Origin: JBCCFW01 sp039029535
Lineage (GTDB): Bacteria; Acidobacteriota; JBCCFW01
Direction: 5' to 3'
DNA length: 64,000 nucleotides
Assembly: GCA_039029535.1 (NCBI GenBank)
Contig: JBCCFW010000015.1
Location: forward strand, 1 to 64,000
Each line of letters starts with the position of its first letter. Within the stretch, counting starts at the first letter, position 1. Shown here piece after piece: positions 26,601 to 34,721 of this stretch. Under the pieces are notes generated by a model that was not told the DNA's origin, searched no databases, and saw nothing but the letters and a program-made list of their open reading frames with translations. A program made the translations under genes and the position numbers.

Positions 26601-26967
26601 GCTGGGCGTGGTCATGCTCGCGGGCATCGTGGTCAACAACGCCATCGTTCTCGTCGACGCCGTGAGCCGTCGACGTCGCGAGGGTCAGGCCCTCGACGCG
26701 GCGCTCGAGGCCGCCGGTGGTGAGCGGCTGCGCCCCATCCTCATGACCACCGCGACCACCGTGCTCGGCCTGCTGCCCATGGCTCTCGGTCTCGGCGAAG
26801 GTGACGAGCTCCGCGCTCCGCTCGCGATCACGGTCATCGGCGGGCTCACCGGCAGCACCGTGCTCACGCTGCTGGTCATCCCCTGCCTCTATCGTCTGGT
26901 CAATGCCCGGGCCGAGCGACGTCGGGTCGCGGCGCTCGCCGAGCAGGCCGCGGAGGTCACCTCGTGA
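23638..26967 (+). CDS. RND efflux permease, first of two, with an extra central hydrophobic insert
   Basis: 1109 aa from GTG 23638, with TM1 directly after (RRPVTVLMAVLAVAVFGALA). AcrB/MexB family: two porter repeats, TM2-6 from ~325, and TM4 LGIGMLLDNSIVVLEAIDRR with a single Asp of the proton relay (D-N rather than D-D). The second half has VMLAGIVVNNAIVLVDAVSR and LRPILMTTATTVLGLLPMAL. Between TM6 and TM7, residues ~481-600 are much longer than usual and include apolar stretches (VVLFFPVRLVLAILALVVGL, LIAWLFEVVSWPLL) that could be one or two added membrane helices. The substrate is unknown. It is coupled to both neighbours by overlaps. Confidence 0.92.
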   Translation: MSAPELAVRRPVTVLMAVLAVAVFGALAVRELQVELLPDLSHPTLTVRTEHVDAAPLSIEQFVTRPIEEAVGVIPGVREMRSASRAGLSEVTLQFDWGEDMDVTALEVREKLGLVELPRDAERSRVLRFDPSLDPILRVAFSGDRPLEELRQLAERLLKPKIESIRGVAAARVRGGLEPEVQVEADEKRLAALGLTLDDLGRALRQANVNLPGGTLRDYGTLYLVRTLNEFVDIEQLERTVVRDGPEGRVLVGEVAEVRLGHRDRQEVTRSAGDEVVELAIHREGAANTVAVAAEVRAELDRLQGELADDLTLTVLADQSRFVSAAIRQVQVAALLGGLLAILVLYFFLRQLRPTLLIALSIPASLLATFLGLRQFGVTLNVMSLGGLALGIGMLLDNSIVVLEAIDRRRRAGDSNAEAASRGGGEVASAVTAATLTTVCVFLPVVFVEGIAGQLFSDLAITVCLCLVASLFVSLTLIPAVAGLGSDPTGVLSDAASLGPRAWLKRLSDFVLGRDRTLDSDGDTPPGRWRRFLHWLRVVLFFPVRLVLAILALVVGLVAALLTRAWQLIAWLFEVVSWPLLSVVDGIGRLYPRLLRSALAHGGLVVLVAFLGLLACWPLARDLGTNLVPPLARGEFGLRLRLPAGTPLEVTAEHVERLEEGLIADGRFAAVFSSVGALPATASGLPTTGENLAQVDLALPPGSTSVDEADAVARCRELLGLFPDIEVELVRPTILSLSPPVAIDVLADDLEVLDAATERVAAALSELPELADVSTTLEPGHPELRVRLDRDRAAAMGLSAEALGQTLRRQLRGEVLGQLRQDEERIDIRLRSHESGRDRIGEVGALRMRTSTGESVPVSALAQVELGQGPAAIHRFENSRAARVSAKVPAVDLASALATVRETLDEVRPELPGGAVAELSGQEKDMKTSFDSLRLALALAVFLVLVVMAMQFESLKQPFVILLSVPLGAIGVVLTLVLLGRNIDVFVLLGVVMLAGIVVNNAIVLVDAVSRRRREGQALDAALEAAGGERLRPILMTTATTVLGLLPMALGLGEGDELRAPLAITVIGGLTGSTVLTLLVIPCLYRLVNARAERRRVAALAEQAAEVTS

Positions 26968-29900
26968 TCAAGACGCTCTCCGAGCTGCCCCTACGTCGAC
27001 CAGTGGGCACGGTCATGCTCCTCGTGAGCCTGATCGTCCTGGGGGGCGTGTCACTGACCAAGCTCCCGCTGGGCTTCATGCCGAGCTTCGACGAGCCCGA
27101 GATCGACGTCGAGATCGAGATGCCCGGCGGTCATCCCATGGAGGTGCTCCGACAGGCCGTCCTCCCCGTCGAAGGCGCCGTCGCGACCGTGTCGGGCACG
27201 ACCGACATCTCCGGCTTCGTGCGGTCGAGCTCGGCCAAGGTCGAGGTCCGCTTCGATTGGTCCGAGGACATGGACATCAAGCTCCTCGAAGTCCGGGAAG
27301 CGGTCGAGGCCATCCGTGACGACCTGCCCGACACGGTCACGAGCTTCACCGTGGAGGTCGACTCCGAAGGCGGCGGCGCGATCCTCGAGGGCCGAATCTC
27401 GGCCGAGCGCGACCTGTCCGAGTCCTGGGCATTGCTCGACCGCCGCATCCGTCGTCCACTCGAGCGCATCAAGGGCATCGCCCGCGTGAACCTGTACGGC
27501 GTCGAGCCACCCGAGGTGAAGATCGACCTCGACCTCGATGCCCTCCGCGCCCTCGGCCTGACGGTGGCCGAGGTGGTCGACGCCTTGCGTCGCGGCAACC
27601 TCGATCTCGACGCCGGAGTCCTTCGCAGCCACGACCGACGCTACGACGTCCGTCTCATCGGCCGGATCGACTCGATCGAGGTCCTTCGCGAGCTGCCCAT
27701 CGGTCAAGGGCGCAAGCTCGCCGAGGTCGCCGAGGTCACTCGTCGCGAGCCCCGTCTCGACTACGGCCGTCACCTCGATCGACGCTTCGCCATCGGCATC
27801 GACGTCTACAAGGAGCCGAGCGCCAACACGGTCGAGGTGGTCGCCCAGCTCAAGCAGCGCATCGCCGAGATCGAGCAGGACCCGGAGCTCTCCGGGATCA
27901 AGCTCCTCGTCTGGGAGGACGCCGCCGAGCAGATCCTCAACTCGCTGGGCACCCTGCGCTCCGCCGGCATTCAAGGCGGGCTGCTCGCCATCTTGATCCT
28001 GCTCCTCTTCCTGCGCAGCTTCCGCAACACGCTCATCGTCGCGACCGCCATCCCCTTCTCGCTGCTGGCCACCTGCGGCGCCATGCTCGCCCTCGGGCTC
28101 GAGCTCAACGTGCTGACGATGATGGGGTTGATGCTCGGCATCGGCCTCCTGGTCGACAACGCCGTCGTGGTCATGGAGAACATCCATCGTCATCAAGACG
28201 GTGGCGCGGCCGCGATGGAGGCCGCCCGGCTCGGCGTGCGCGAGGTTTTCCTCGCCGTGGTGGCGTCGACCATGACGACCGTTATCGTCTGGATCTGGCT
28301 CTTCCTGTTCGAGCGCAGCGAGCTGACCATCCTCATGGGTGAAGTGGCCACGGTCATCTGCCTGACCGTCGCCTGCTCGCTGCTCATCTCGGTGACCTTC
28401 ATCCCGATGGCCGCGGCGCGCCTGTCGCGGCGCAAGCTCTCTCAGGACGACCTGCTCACCCGCCGCATCCTTCCGGCCTACCGACGAATGCTCGGCTGGA
28501 CCTTGCGTCATCGTCTGCTGACGGCCGGCATCCTCCTGGTGCTCTGGGGCAGCTCGAAGTACCCCCTCGATCGCATCGAGAAGAGCGGCGAGCCCTCCGA
28601 GCAGGAGTCGTTCGTCACCGTGCGTTACGACGTCCACGACCCGTCGACCAAGGAGGTCCTGGAGGGCTACGTCGATCAGGTCGAGGCGTGGATCGACGAA
28701 CGCAGGGAGCACCTTGGATACGAGAGCCTCTACTCGTGGTTCAGCGAGAACCAGGGGACGATGACCCGGCTCTACCTTCCACCGGAGAAGCGGACCAAGG
28801 CCGAGGTCGCCGCGCTCAAGGAGAAGCTCCAGGGCAAGCTCCCGGACATCGCGGGCGTGACGCTCCGTGTCGGTCAGCGTGACTGGTGGCGACGTCGTGG
28901 CGGGAGAGGCGACGGCCGCTCCATCGGCGTCTCCCTCCACGGCGAGGACCCCGACTACCTCCAAGAGCTCTCCGCTCAGGCCGAGCGCCTGCTGTCCGAC
29001 ATCCCGGGCGCCCTCGAAGTGCAAGGGGTCGGTGACGACGCCCGCCGCGAGCTGCGGGTCGCCGTGGATCCCGAGCGCTCGCGCACCCTGGGCTTCGCTC
29101 CCGAAGACGTCGGCCGCAACCTGTCCTTCGTGCTGCGCGGACAGCGTCTCCGTCGCTTCCCCACCGCCGACGGCGAGCTCGAGACACGGCTGGGCGTGCC
29201 GGAGGAGAGCTTGCCGGGCAGCGAGGCGTTGGGGTCCCTCGAGCTCGAGCGCGAGGACGGCGAGTCCGTGCCGGTGTCGAGCCTGGCCCGTCTCGAGTCG
29301 GCCAACACGCCGCCTCGGATCAACCGCTCCGATCGGGCCATCACGCAGTGGGTCCGGGTGAAGTTCGACCCGTCGGTCACGACTCCGGAAGGACAACAGC
29401 TCGTGGCAGATCGCCTGTCGATGCTGCCCTTCCCGGAAGGCTATGGCTTCAGCTTCGGCCGCTGGGGCCGCGATCGAGAGGAGGCCCTGGACACGATGTT
29501 CCTCGGGCTCGGCCTGTCGATCATGCTCGTGCTGTTGCTGATGGCCTCGCTGTTCGAGTCGTTCTTCCAGCCCGCCGCCGTCGGGGTGACGCTCATCCTC
29601 GCCCAGTGCGGGGCGGCGTGGTCACTCTGGGGCTTCGGTCACGAGCTCGATCCCGTGGCGGCCATCGGGCTCATCATGTTGGTGGGCATCGTCGTCAACA
29701 ACGGCATCGTCATGGTGCTGCACGTCAACGACCTGCGCGCTGGCGGGCTCGACCGCCGCGAAGCCCTGCTCACCGGTTGCAGCGATCGCTTCCGACCCGT
29801 GCTCATGACGGCGATCACCACCATCGTCGGGTTGGTGCCCTTGGCGCTCTCGGCCTCGACGGTGGCGGGGATCTACCTGGACGGCCTCGGCGTGGCGGTC

Positions 29901-30083
29901 ATGGGCGGGCTGATCAGCTCGACGCTGTTCACCCTGGTGGGACTGCCGGTGTGGTACTCCGGCGTCGAGGACGTCGCCGCGCTCCTCCGCTCGCTGCTGC
30001 CGAAGGGGCGCGGCTTGAAGATGCCGGAGACGCGAGTGCTGTCGATCGAACCGAAGGCGGTGTCCGAAGCGACTCGCGCCTGA
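26964..30083 (+). CDS. RND efflux permease, second of two
   Basis: 1039 aa from GTG 26964, overlapping the first permease stop by 4 bp. Typical RND architecture: TM1 at 14-34, TM4 MLGIGLLVDNAVVVMENIHR (D-N), a second-half TM10 motif LIMLVGIVVNNGIVMVLHVN, and DRFRPVLMTAITTIVGLVPL. The loop between TM6 and TM7 is of normal length, unlike the first pump. Porter-domain Trp/Arg-rich patch RDWWRRRGGRGDGRS (~640) is unusual. One adaptor with two non-identical permeases recalls MdtABC, in which the permeases form a mixed trimer; that arrangement is inferred here. Confidence 0.92.
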   Translation: MIKTLSELPLRRPVGTVMLLVSLIVLGGVSLTKLPLGFMPSFDEPEIDVEIEMPGGHPMEVLRQAVLPVEGAVATVSGTTDISGFVRSSSAKVEVRFDWSEDMDIKLLEVREAVEAIRDDLPDTVTSFTVEVDSEGGGAILEGRISAERDLSESWALLDRRIRRPLERIKGIARVNLYGVEPPEVKIDLDLDALRALGLTVAEVVDALRRGNLDLDAGVLRSHDRRYDVRLIGRIDSIEVLRELPIGQGRKLAEVAEVTRREPRLDYGRHLDRRFAIGIDVYKEPSANTVEVVAQLKQRIAEIEQDPELSGIKLLVWEDAAEQILNSLGTLRSAGIQGGLLAILILLLFLRSFRNTLIVATAIPFSLLATCGAMLALGLELNVLTMMGLMLGIGLLVDNAVVVMENIHRHQDGGAAAMEAARLGVREVFLAVVASTMTTVIVWIWLFLFERSELTILMGEVATVICLTVACSLLISVTFIPMAAARLSRRKLSQDDLLTRRILPAYRRMLGWTLRHRLLTAGILLVLWGSSKYPLDRIEKSGEPSEQESFVTVRYDVHDPSTKEVLEGYVDQVEAWIDERREHLGYESLYSWFSENQGTMTRLYLPPEKRTKAEVAALKEKLQGKLPDIAGVTLRVGQRDWWRRRGGRGDGRSIGVSLHGEDPDYLQELSAQAERLLSDIPGALEVQGVGDDARRELRVAVDPERSRTLGFAPEDVGRNLSFVLRGQRLRRFPTADGELETRLGVPEESLPGSEALGSLELEREDGESVPVSSLARLESANTPPRINRSDRAITQWVRVKFDPSVTTPEGQQLVADRLSMLPFPEGYGFSFGRWGRDREEALDTMFLGLGLSIMLVLLLMASLFESFFQPAAVGVTLILAQCGAAWSLWGFGHELDPVAAIGLIMLVGIVVNNGIVMVLHVNDLRAGGLDRREALLTGCSDRFRPVLMTAITTIVGLVPLALSASTVAGIYLDGLGVAVMGGLISSTLFTLVGLPVWYSGVEDVAALLRSLLPKGRGLKMPETRVLSIEPKAVSEATRA

Positions 30084-30090
30084 GCCACGC

Positions 30091-30915
30091 TCAGCGACGC
30101 TTGCCGCGTCCGGGCGCCGACATCGTCGGCAGGCGCTCCTCCTCGTAGCCCTTCGGGATCGCGTCGAAGCCGGGGGCGACCTTCGCCTGCTGGGCGGAGA
30201 AGACCGAGGTCTCCTCGGTGACCTTGCTGCCCTGGAAGACCTTGGTCCTCACGGGGAAGCCGTCGAACGCTTCGAGATCGCCGACCGGGTTGCCCGCGCT
30301 GGCGGACATGAACGGCGAGAGCTTCGAGAAGGAGGTGAGCAGCTTGTTGAACTCCTGAAGAGTCACGACCTCGAGCTTGGAGAAGCCGAGCTCGGACCAG
30401 GGGGCAACGAGGTACTCACGGATGAGGTGATGGCCGCGCCGCTCCTCCCAGCGCTCACAGGAGTAGCCCTCCCACTTCTGAGAGGCCCCCGTGTTGATGA
30501 GCTTCGGGGACGCGAGGAGCTGACCGCCACGGACCGCGCCGGAGTTCAAGTGACGGCGCATGGCGTCCTTGGCCATCGCGCGCTGGTCCTCAGGAAGACG
30601 AGCCAGCTCACGATCGAGCGCGCCCATCATCGTTTGCGCTTGCTGGGCGGTCTTTTGGTCGATGCGGGTGAAGCTGCGACGCGAGTGATCGATGGCGGTG
30701 AGCGTCCGACTCGTCGCGTCGAACAGCATGGTCATCTTCGCGGACTGTTTCTTGCCGAGATCGAGCCGCAGGCTCGACCCGTCGATGGTCAGCTCGGAGA
30801 GCTCTCCGTCGCTGGACTGGACCTCGACGGTCTTGGCCTTCACGACGGTGGCAGCCTTGGCCAGCGGGGCCGAGAGGAACGTGCAGAGGAGGCAGGCGAT
30901 GGCTAGGCGTGACAC
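30091..30915 (-). CDS. Exported DUF4412-like protein
   Basis: 274 aa from GTG 30915, which has AGGAG nine bases upstream and opens straight into a signal peptide (SRLAIACLLCTFLSAPLAKA). An in-frame ATG at 30969 would add 18 basic residues and is less likely. The body looks like DUF4412 proteins: ELTIDGSSLRLDLGKKQSAK, MLFDATSRTLTAIDHSRRSF, WEGYSCERWEERRGHHLIRE, and a C-terminal KVTEETSVFSAQQAKVAPGF. This fold is thought to be periplasmic and lipid- or ligand-binding, without known activity. It lies tail-to-tail with the RND operon, 7 bp apart. Confidence 0.75.
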   Translation of the reverse strand: MSRLAIACLLCTFLSAPLAKAATVVKAKTVEVQSSDGELSELTIDGSSLRLDLGKKQSAKMTMLFDATSRTLTAIDHSRRSFTRIDQKTAQQAQTMMGALDRELARLPEDQRAMAKDAMRRHLNSGAVRGGQLLASPKLINTGASQKWEGYSCERWEERRGHHLIREYLVAPWSELGFSKLEVVTLQEFNKLLTSFSKLSPFMSASAGNPVGDLEAFDGFPVRTKVFQGSKVTEETSVFSAQQAKVAPGFDAIPKGYEEERLPTMSAPGRGKRR

Positions 30916-31022
30916 GGTGAGCTCCTGAACGTGGCGACGAATCGCGCTCCGCTTGAATTTCCTGATCATTTCAGGTGTCCGTCACCTCGGCAACAAGGGT
31001 CACCCTGAGCGGTGGTCAGAGC

Positions 31023-32357
31023 ATGGGAGAATCGAACGTGGACCGCCTGGAGGGCCCGCCCCGCTCCGGTCAGGATGCCGTGAACACGACCGACTCCGAC
31101 TCTCCCCACGTCGTCATCTTGGGCGGAGGCTTCGGCGGCCTCAGGGCCGCGCGCGACCTGGCAGACACCGCTGCGCGCATCACGCTCGTCGACGCGAGCA
31201 ACCACCATCTCTTCCAGCCCCTCCTCTACCAGGTGGCCTCCGCCGGCCTCAGCCCGGCGGACATCGCCAGCCCGATCCGCAAGCTCCTCCGGCGTCATCG
31301 ACGGGTCCACGTGCTGCTCGCCAAGGCGAAGAGCATCGACCTCGCGAAGCGTCGCGTGCTGCTGGATCGGGGTGAGCTCGACTACGACCACCTCATCATC
31401 GCCACCGGGGTCACCCACTCGTACTTCGGGAACGACGGATGGGCCGAGCACGCTCCGGGCTTGAAGTCTCTCGACGACGCGGTGGAGATCCGTCAACGCG
31501 TGCTGCTCGCCTTCGAGCGGGCGGAGATGGAGACCGACGAGGCGCGTCGACGCGCGCTGCTGACCTTCATCGTGGTGGGCGGCGGGCCGACGGGTGTCGA
31601 GCTCGCGGGCGCCCTCGCCGAGCTCTCGCGTCATGCGCTGGCTCGCGACTTCCGCCGCATCGATCCCCGTCAAGCTCGGGTGCTGCTCTGCGAGGGGAGC
31701 CCCCGCCTCCTCGGGAGCTTCCACGAGACGCTCTCGGAGGAAGCGCGCCGCCGGCTGGTCGTGTTGGGTGTCGAGGTCCGACTCGGCGAGCGCATCGAGC
31801 GCATCGACGAGACCGGAGTGCGACTCGGCGACGAGGACATCGACGCGTCGACGGTGGTCTGGGCCGCCGGGGTCGGAGGGGACTCGCTCGCCGCGTCGCT
31901 CGGGGTGCCGCTCGATCGAGCCGGACGCGTGCTCGTGGAAGACGACCTCTCATTACCGGGTCACCCGGAGGCGTTCGTCATCGGCGATCTCGCGTCGCTG
32001 AATCAAGAAGACGGCTCGCCGGTGCCCGGCGTGGCGCCCGCCGCCATTCAAATGGGACAGCACGTGGCGGCAGGCTTGCGTCGCGAGTGGCACGGCGGTG
32101 AACGACGACCCTTCCGCTATCACGACAAGGGCTCGATGGCGACGATCGGACGCGCCGCGGCCGTCGTCGAGCACGGTGACTTGCGCCTCTCCGGCTACCC
32201 GGCCTGGTGGGCCTGGCTCGCGCTGCACCTCTGGTTCCTCATCGGCTTCCGGAATCGCCTGGTCGTGTTGTTCCAGTGGGCCTGGGCGTACTTCACCTAC
32301 CAACGCGGCGCTCGCTTGATCACCGGCGCAGCGGAGGATGAGGGCGACGCGTCATGA
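31023..32357 (+). CDS. ndh: Type II NADH:quinone dehydrogenase (NDH-2)
   Basis: 444 aa from ATG 31023 (an in-frame GTG at 30975 would give 460 aa). FAD site HVVILGGGFGGLRAARDL at residues 29-46, NNH-type segment DASNHHLFQPLLYQVASAGL, NADH site FIVVGGGPTGVELAGALAE at 182-200, quinone-side PAAIQMGQHVA, and the C-terminal membrane-anchoring helices (YPAWWAWLALHLWFLIGFRN) are all diagnostic of NDH-2. It oxidises NADH and reduces quinone without pumping protons, on the inner face of the cytoplasmic membrane. The stop overlaps the next gene by 4 bp. Confidence 0.93.
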   Translation: MGESNVDRLEGPPRSGQDAVNTTDSDSPHVVILGGGFGGLRAARDLADTAARITLVDASNHHLFQPLLYQVASAGLSPADIASPIRKLLRRHRRVHVLLAKAKSIDLAKRRVLLDRGELDYDHLIIATGVTHSYFGNDGWAEHAPGLKSLDDAVEIRQRVLLAFERAEMETDEARRRALLTFIVVGGGPTGVELAGALAELSRHALARDFRRIDPRQARVLLCEGSPRLLGSFHETLSEEARRRLVVLGVEVRLGERIERIDETGVRLGDEDIDASTVVWAAGVGGDSLAASLGVPLDRAGRVLVEDDLSLPGHPEAFVIGDLASLNQEDGSPVPGVAPAAIQMGQHVAAGLRREWHGGERRPFRYHDKGSMATIGRAAAVVEHGDLRLSGYPAWWAWLALHLWFLIGFRNRLVVLFQWAWAYFTYQRGARLITGAAEDEGDAS

Positions 32358-32743
32358 GCGTTCCGCTGGCGATCGCGGCCGCACTGGCCGTGGTCATCGG
32401 TGCAGCCCACAGCTCTCTCGGCGAGCGCTTCATCCTCATCCGCCTGTTCCGTCGCGACGAGCTGCCCCGTCTCTTCGGCAGTGACTGGTTCACGCGACGG
32501 ACGCTCCGCTTCGCCTGGCACCTGACGACGGTGGCGTGGTGGGGACTGGCGGCGGTGCTGCTCGTGTTGGGCGTCGAGGAGACACCGGCCGAGGTGAAGG
32601 TCGTGAAGACGGTGCGCGTGATTGGATGGACGTTTGCGGTGAGCGCCGTGATCGCCTTCGCTGCCTCACGGGGACGACACCTGTCCTGGATCGTCTTCGG
32701 CGGGATCGCGATCGCGTGTCTCGCGACGGTGGGACTGAGCTAG
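32354..32743 (+). CDS. Small integral membrane protein coupled to ndh
   Basis: 129 aa from ATG 32354, overlapping the ndh stop (ATGA). It has four hydrophobic helices (~3-18, 55-77, 85-103, 108-128) with a basic/acidic loop after the first (RFILIRLFRRDELPRLFGSD). I do not recognise a named family. Tight coupling with NDH-2 suggests a membrane partner or a quinone-related role, but this is inference from position alone. The gene ends at TAG 32741-32743. Confidence 0.75.
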   Translation: MSVPLAIAAALAVVIGAAHSSLGERFILIRLFRRDELPRLFGSDWFTRRTLRFAWHLTTVAWWGLAAVLLVLGVEETPAEVKVVKTVRVIGWTFAVSAVIAFAASRGRHLSWIVFGGIAIACLATVGLS

Positions 32744-32774
32744 GCCGGCTCACTCACCGGTGTTCGTCGCAGCC

Positions 32775-33575
32775 TCAACCCTTGCTCGACCGCTTGTACG
32801 CCACGCCGCGCCGCTCGATCTCGCCGAGCTCGTAGTCCTCGGTGAGAACGTGAAACAGCTCGCCCAGCTCCAGGGCGTGCGGAGCCAGGCTCTCGCGGAT
32901 CGTGAGCGGCACCTCGCCCTCCCAGGGGAGTCGGAACCAGGCCTCCTCCAGACGGTCTTGCTCGAGCCGGAGTGCTTCACACCACTCGTCGGTGAGGCCT
33001 TCGCCCGTCAGCTCGGCAGTCTCCACCTGCTCGCGGAAGAGACGTCGGACTCTCTGGAGCGGCCCGTAGTCCAGGACTCGATCGAAGCGCCGCTTCTCGG
33101 GCGGCAACACGAGCCTGCGCTCGGCCCAGTAGGTCACGTAGGTGAGCCAGGTGAACTCGTCCAGCGTCATCTCGCGGTCGAGCAGCGCCCGGTTCCGTGC
33201 CTGGATGACATCGGCCTCGAGGCGGGGCAGGTCCCTGGCCTGACGAATCGAGGAGAGCACGCCGTGCGACGACTGCCTCGACAGCTCGTCGTCGCGAAGC
33301 ATCCGCTCACTCAGACGCTGACTTGCCGGATGCATCGCACGCCGCACCTCGACGTAGAGCCGAAGACGCTCTTCCGAGATGCGACCATCGAGCGGAGGCA
33401 CGAAGGCCGGCAGGCTCGCCTGCCCCGAGCGCAGCTCGTCGCCCGACGCGATCGCCGGCTCGTACTCTCCACGAAGGCCGCCGTACCAGGCGGCCCCCAC
33501 CACGCCTCCAACCACGACCAGCACGACGGCGAGAAGGCCGCAGCCGGTCTTCACGATCTTGGCGCCCTCACTCAT
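32775..33575 (-). CDS. Membrane-anchored protein of unknown family, paralogue of the next gene
   Basis: 266 aa from ATG 33575. It has one N-terminal membrane helix (~11-32, CGLLAVVLVVVGGVVGAAWY), then a soluble, mainly helical domain of ~230 residues. Segments shared with the neighbour: PAFVPPLDGRISEERLRLYV, ARNRALLDREMTLDEFTWLT with YVTYWAE, VRRLFREQVE, PWEGEVPLTIRESLAPHALE with LGELF. The domain is probably periplasmic. No catalytic motif is recognised. It lies 20 bp downstream of its paralogue, in the same operon. Confidence 0.75.
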   Translation of the reverse strand: MSEGAKIVKTGCGLLAVVLVVVGGVVGAAWYGGLRGEYEPAIASGDELRSGQASLPAFVPPLDGRISEERLRLYVEVRRAMHPASQRLSERMLRDDELSRQSSHGVLSSIRQARDLPRLEADVIQARNRALLDREMTLDEFTWLTYVTYWAERRLVLPPEKRRFDRVLDYGPLQRVRRLFREQVETAELTGEGLTDEWCEALRLEQDRLEEAWFRLPWEGEVPLTIRESLAPHALELGELFHVLTEDYELGEIERRGVAYKRSSKG

Positions 33576-33595
33576 TCCCGACCCTCCTTGCCCGA

Positions 33596-34408
33596 TCAGC
33601 GGTGCCGATAGCCGATGCCGTCCCGCTCGACCTGACCCAGCTCGAAATCCTCGACGAACGGAAGGAACAGCTCGCCGAGCTCGGCAGCATGGGGCGCCAG
33701 GCTCTCGCGGACCGGCGTGGGCACGGCCCCCTCCCAGGGTGTCTTGGTCGGGTTCTCCTCGAGACGTCGTAGCTCGACTGCGAGCGCGCTGGTCCAGCTC
33801 TCGGAAAGGCTCGCGTCGGTGTCAGCCTGCTCGACCTGGGCTCGAAACAGTCGCCGAAGATCACGGCGCGGACCCATGTCGAGCCCCCGATGCCGCTGTT
33901 GCTTCTCCTCGGGAACGAACAGGTCGGGCTCGGCCCAGTAGGCGACGTAAGTCATCCAGGTGAACTCGTCCAGGCTCATGCCGTGCTCGAGCAGGAGGCG
34001 ATTGCGGGCATCGATCACCTGCCCCATCCGCTCCGGAAGCACCCGCGCCGTGCTGAGAACCTCGAGCACGATCCCGGGTCGCTGCTGCTCATTTCCGTCC
34101 AGCTCCTCGAGCCGGGAGAAACACTCGCTGAGACGCTGCATGGGCGGATGCAAGTCGCGACGCACGGTCAGGAACACGTCGAGACGCTCAGTGGTGAGCC
34201 GGCCATCGAGAGGCGGAACGTAGGCGCCCAGGGTCTCATCGCGGACCGTCAGCTCGTCGCCCGACTCGACGGCCAGCTCGAAGTCGTCGCGAAAGGAGCC
34301 CCACCAGGAGCCCATCCCGACGAGGGCGACGATCTTGAGCACGACGATCGCGAGGCAGCCGCAGCCACACCCCTGCTTGAGCTTCGACTTGCCACTCTCG
34401 CTGCTCAT
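33596..34408 (-). CDS. Membrane-anchored protein of unknown family, upstream paralogue
   Basis: 270 aa from ATG 34408. A cysteine cluster (CGCGC, residues 14-18) directly precedes the single membrane helix (~19-38). The soluble part aligns with the downstream gene: GAYVPPLDGRLTTERLDVFL, ARNRLLLEHGMSLDEFTWMT with YVAYWAE, PWEGAVPTPVRESLAPHAAE with LGELF, GQVERDGIGYRHR. The Cys cluster is absent from the downstream paralogue and could be a lipidation or metal site. Element C starts 42 bp upstream of the ATG, so the promoter must lie in the gap or within the element. Confidence 0.75.
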   Translation of the reverse strand: MSSESGKSKLKQGCGCGCLAIVVLKIVALVGMGSWWGSFRDDFELAVESGDELTVRDETLGAYVPPLDGRLTTERLDVFLTVRRDLHPPMQRLSECFSRLEELDGNEQQRPGIVLEVLSTARVLPERMGQVIDARNRLLLEHGMSLDEFTWMTYVAYWAEPDLFVPEEKQQRHRGLDMGPRRDLRRLFRAQVEQADTDASLSESWTSALAVELRRLEENPTKTPWEGAVPTPVRESLAPHAAELGELFLPFVEDFELGQVERDGIGYRHR

Positions 34409-34449
34409 GCGCGTCTCCTCTCGATGTCGACGTCCGACGACCCGAGACG

Positions 34450-34710
34450 TTAGCCCGGATGTTGCACGAAGGTCCGTCGCGAGTGGCTGGAGACGCGAGC
34501 CGAGCAGAGCTGCTCGGGCCTTGGCCCGCTAGGTGGCCCAGCGGGACACCGCCCACGTAGCCGCGAGACCCGTGGCTCAATACAGTGGGAACCGAGGACT
34601 GAGAGCCGGAGGCGCACTCGACAGTGCGTTGAGGACCGAGAGGCGAGCACGCTCTGCGCGGGCAGCGGATCTGGTCACGCAGCAGGAGGTTCTTGCAACA
34701 TCCGGGTTAA
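34450..34710 (+). repeat. Structured repeat element, copy C (261 bp, with extra internal domain)
   Basis: The ends form a 21-nt stem: 34450-34470 (TTAGCCCGGATGTTGCA...) with 34690-34710 (...TGCAACATCCGGGTTAA), one mismatch and one G-U. Conserved interior: GTCCGTCGCGAGTGGCTGGAG on the left; on the right CGCAC 34613-34617 with GTGCG 34624-34628, GAGGACCGAGAGGCGAG and CGGATCTGGTCACGCAGCAG. GCAGAGC 34504-34510 pairs with GCTCTGC 34651-34657. Compared with copy D it has roughly 75-80 extra bases around 34511-34600, containing CCCGCT/AGCGGG. It fills most of the divergent promoter region; the next start codon is 12 bp beyond its end. Confidence 0.85.
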
Positions 34711-34721
34711 CCTCGGGCACG

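Noticed and set aside
32741..32775. Possible element remnant (CTAGGCCGGC and GGTGTTCGTCGC) after the small membrane protein gene
   Set aside because: Matches edges of copy D over short stretches only; no interior or pairing arm is present, so it may be chance in GC-rich sequence.
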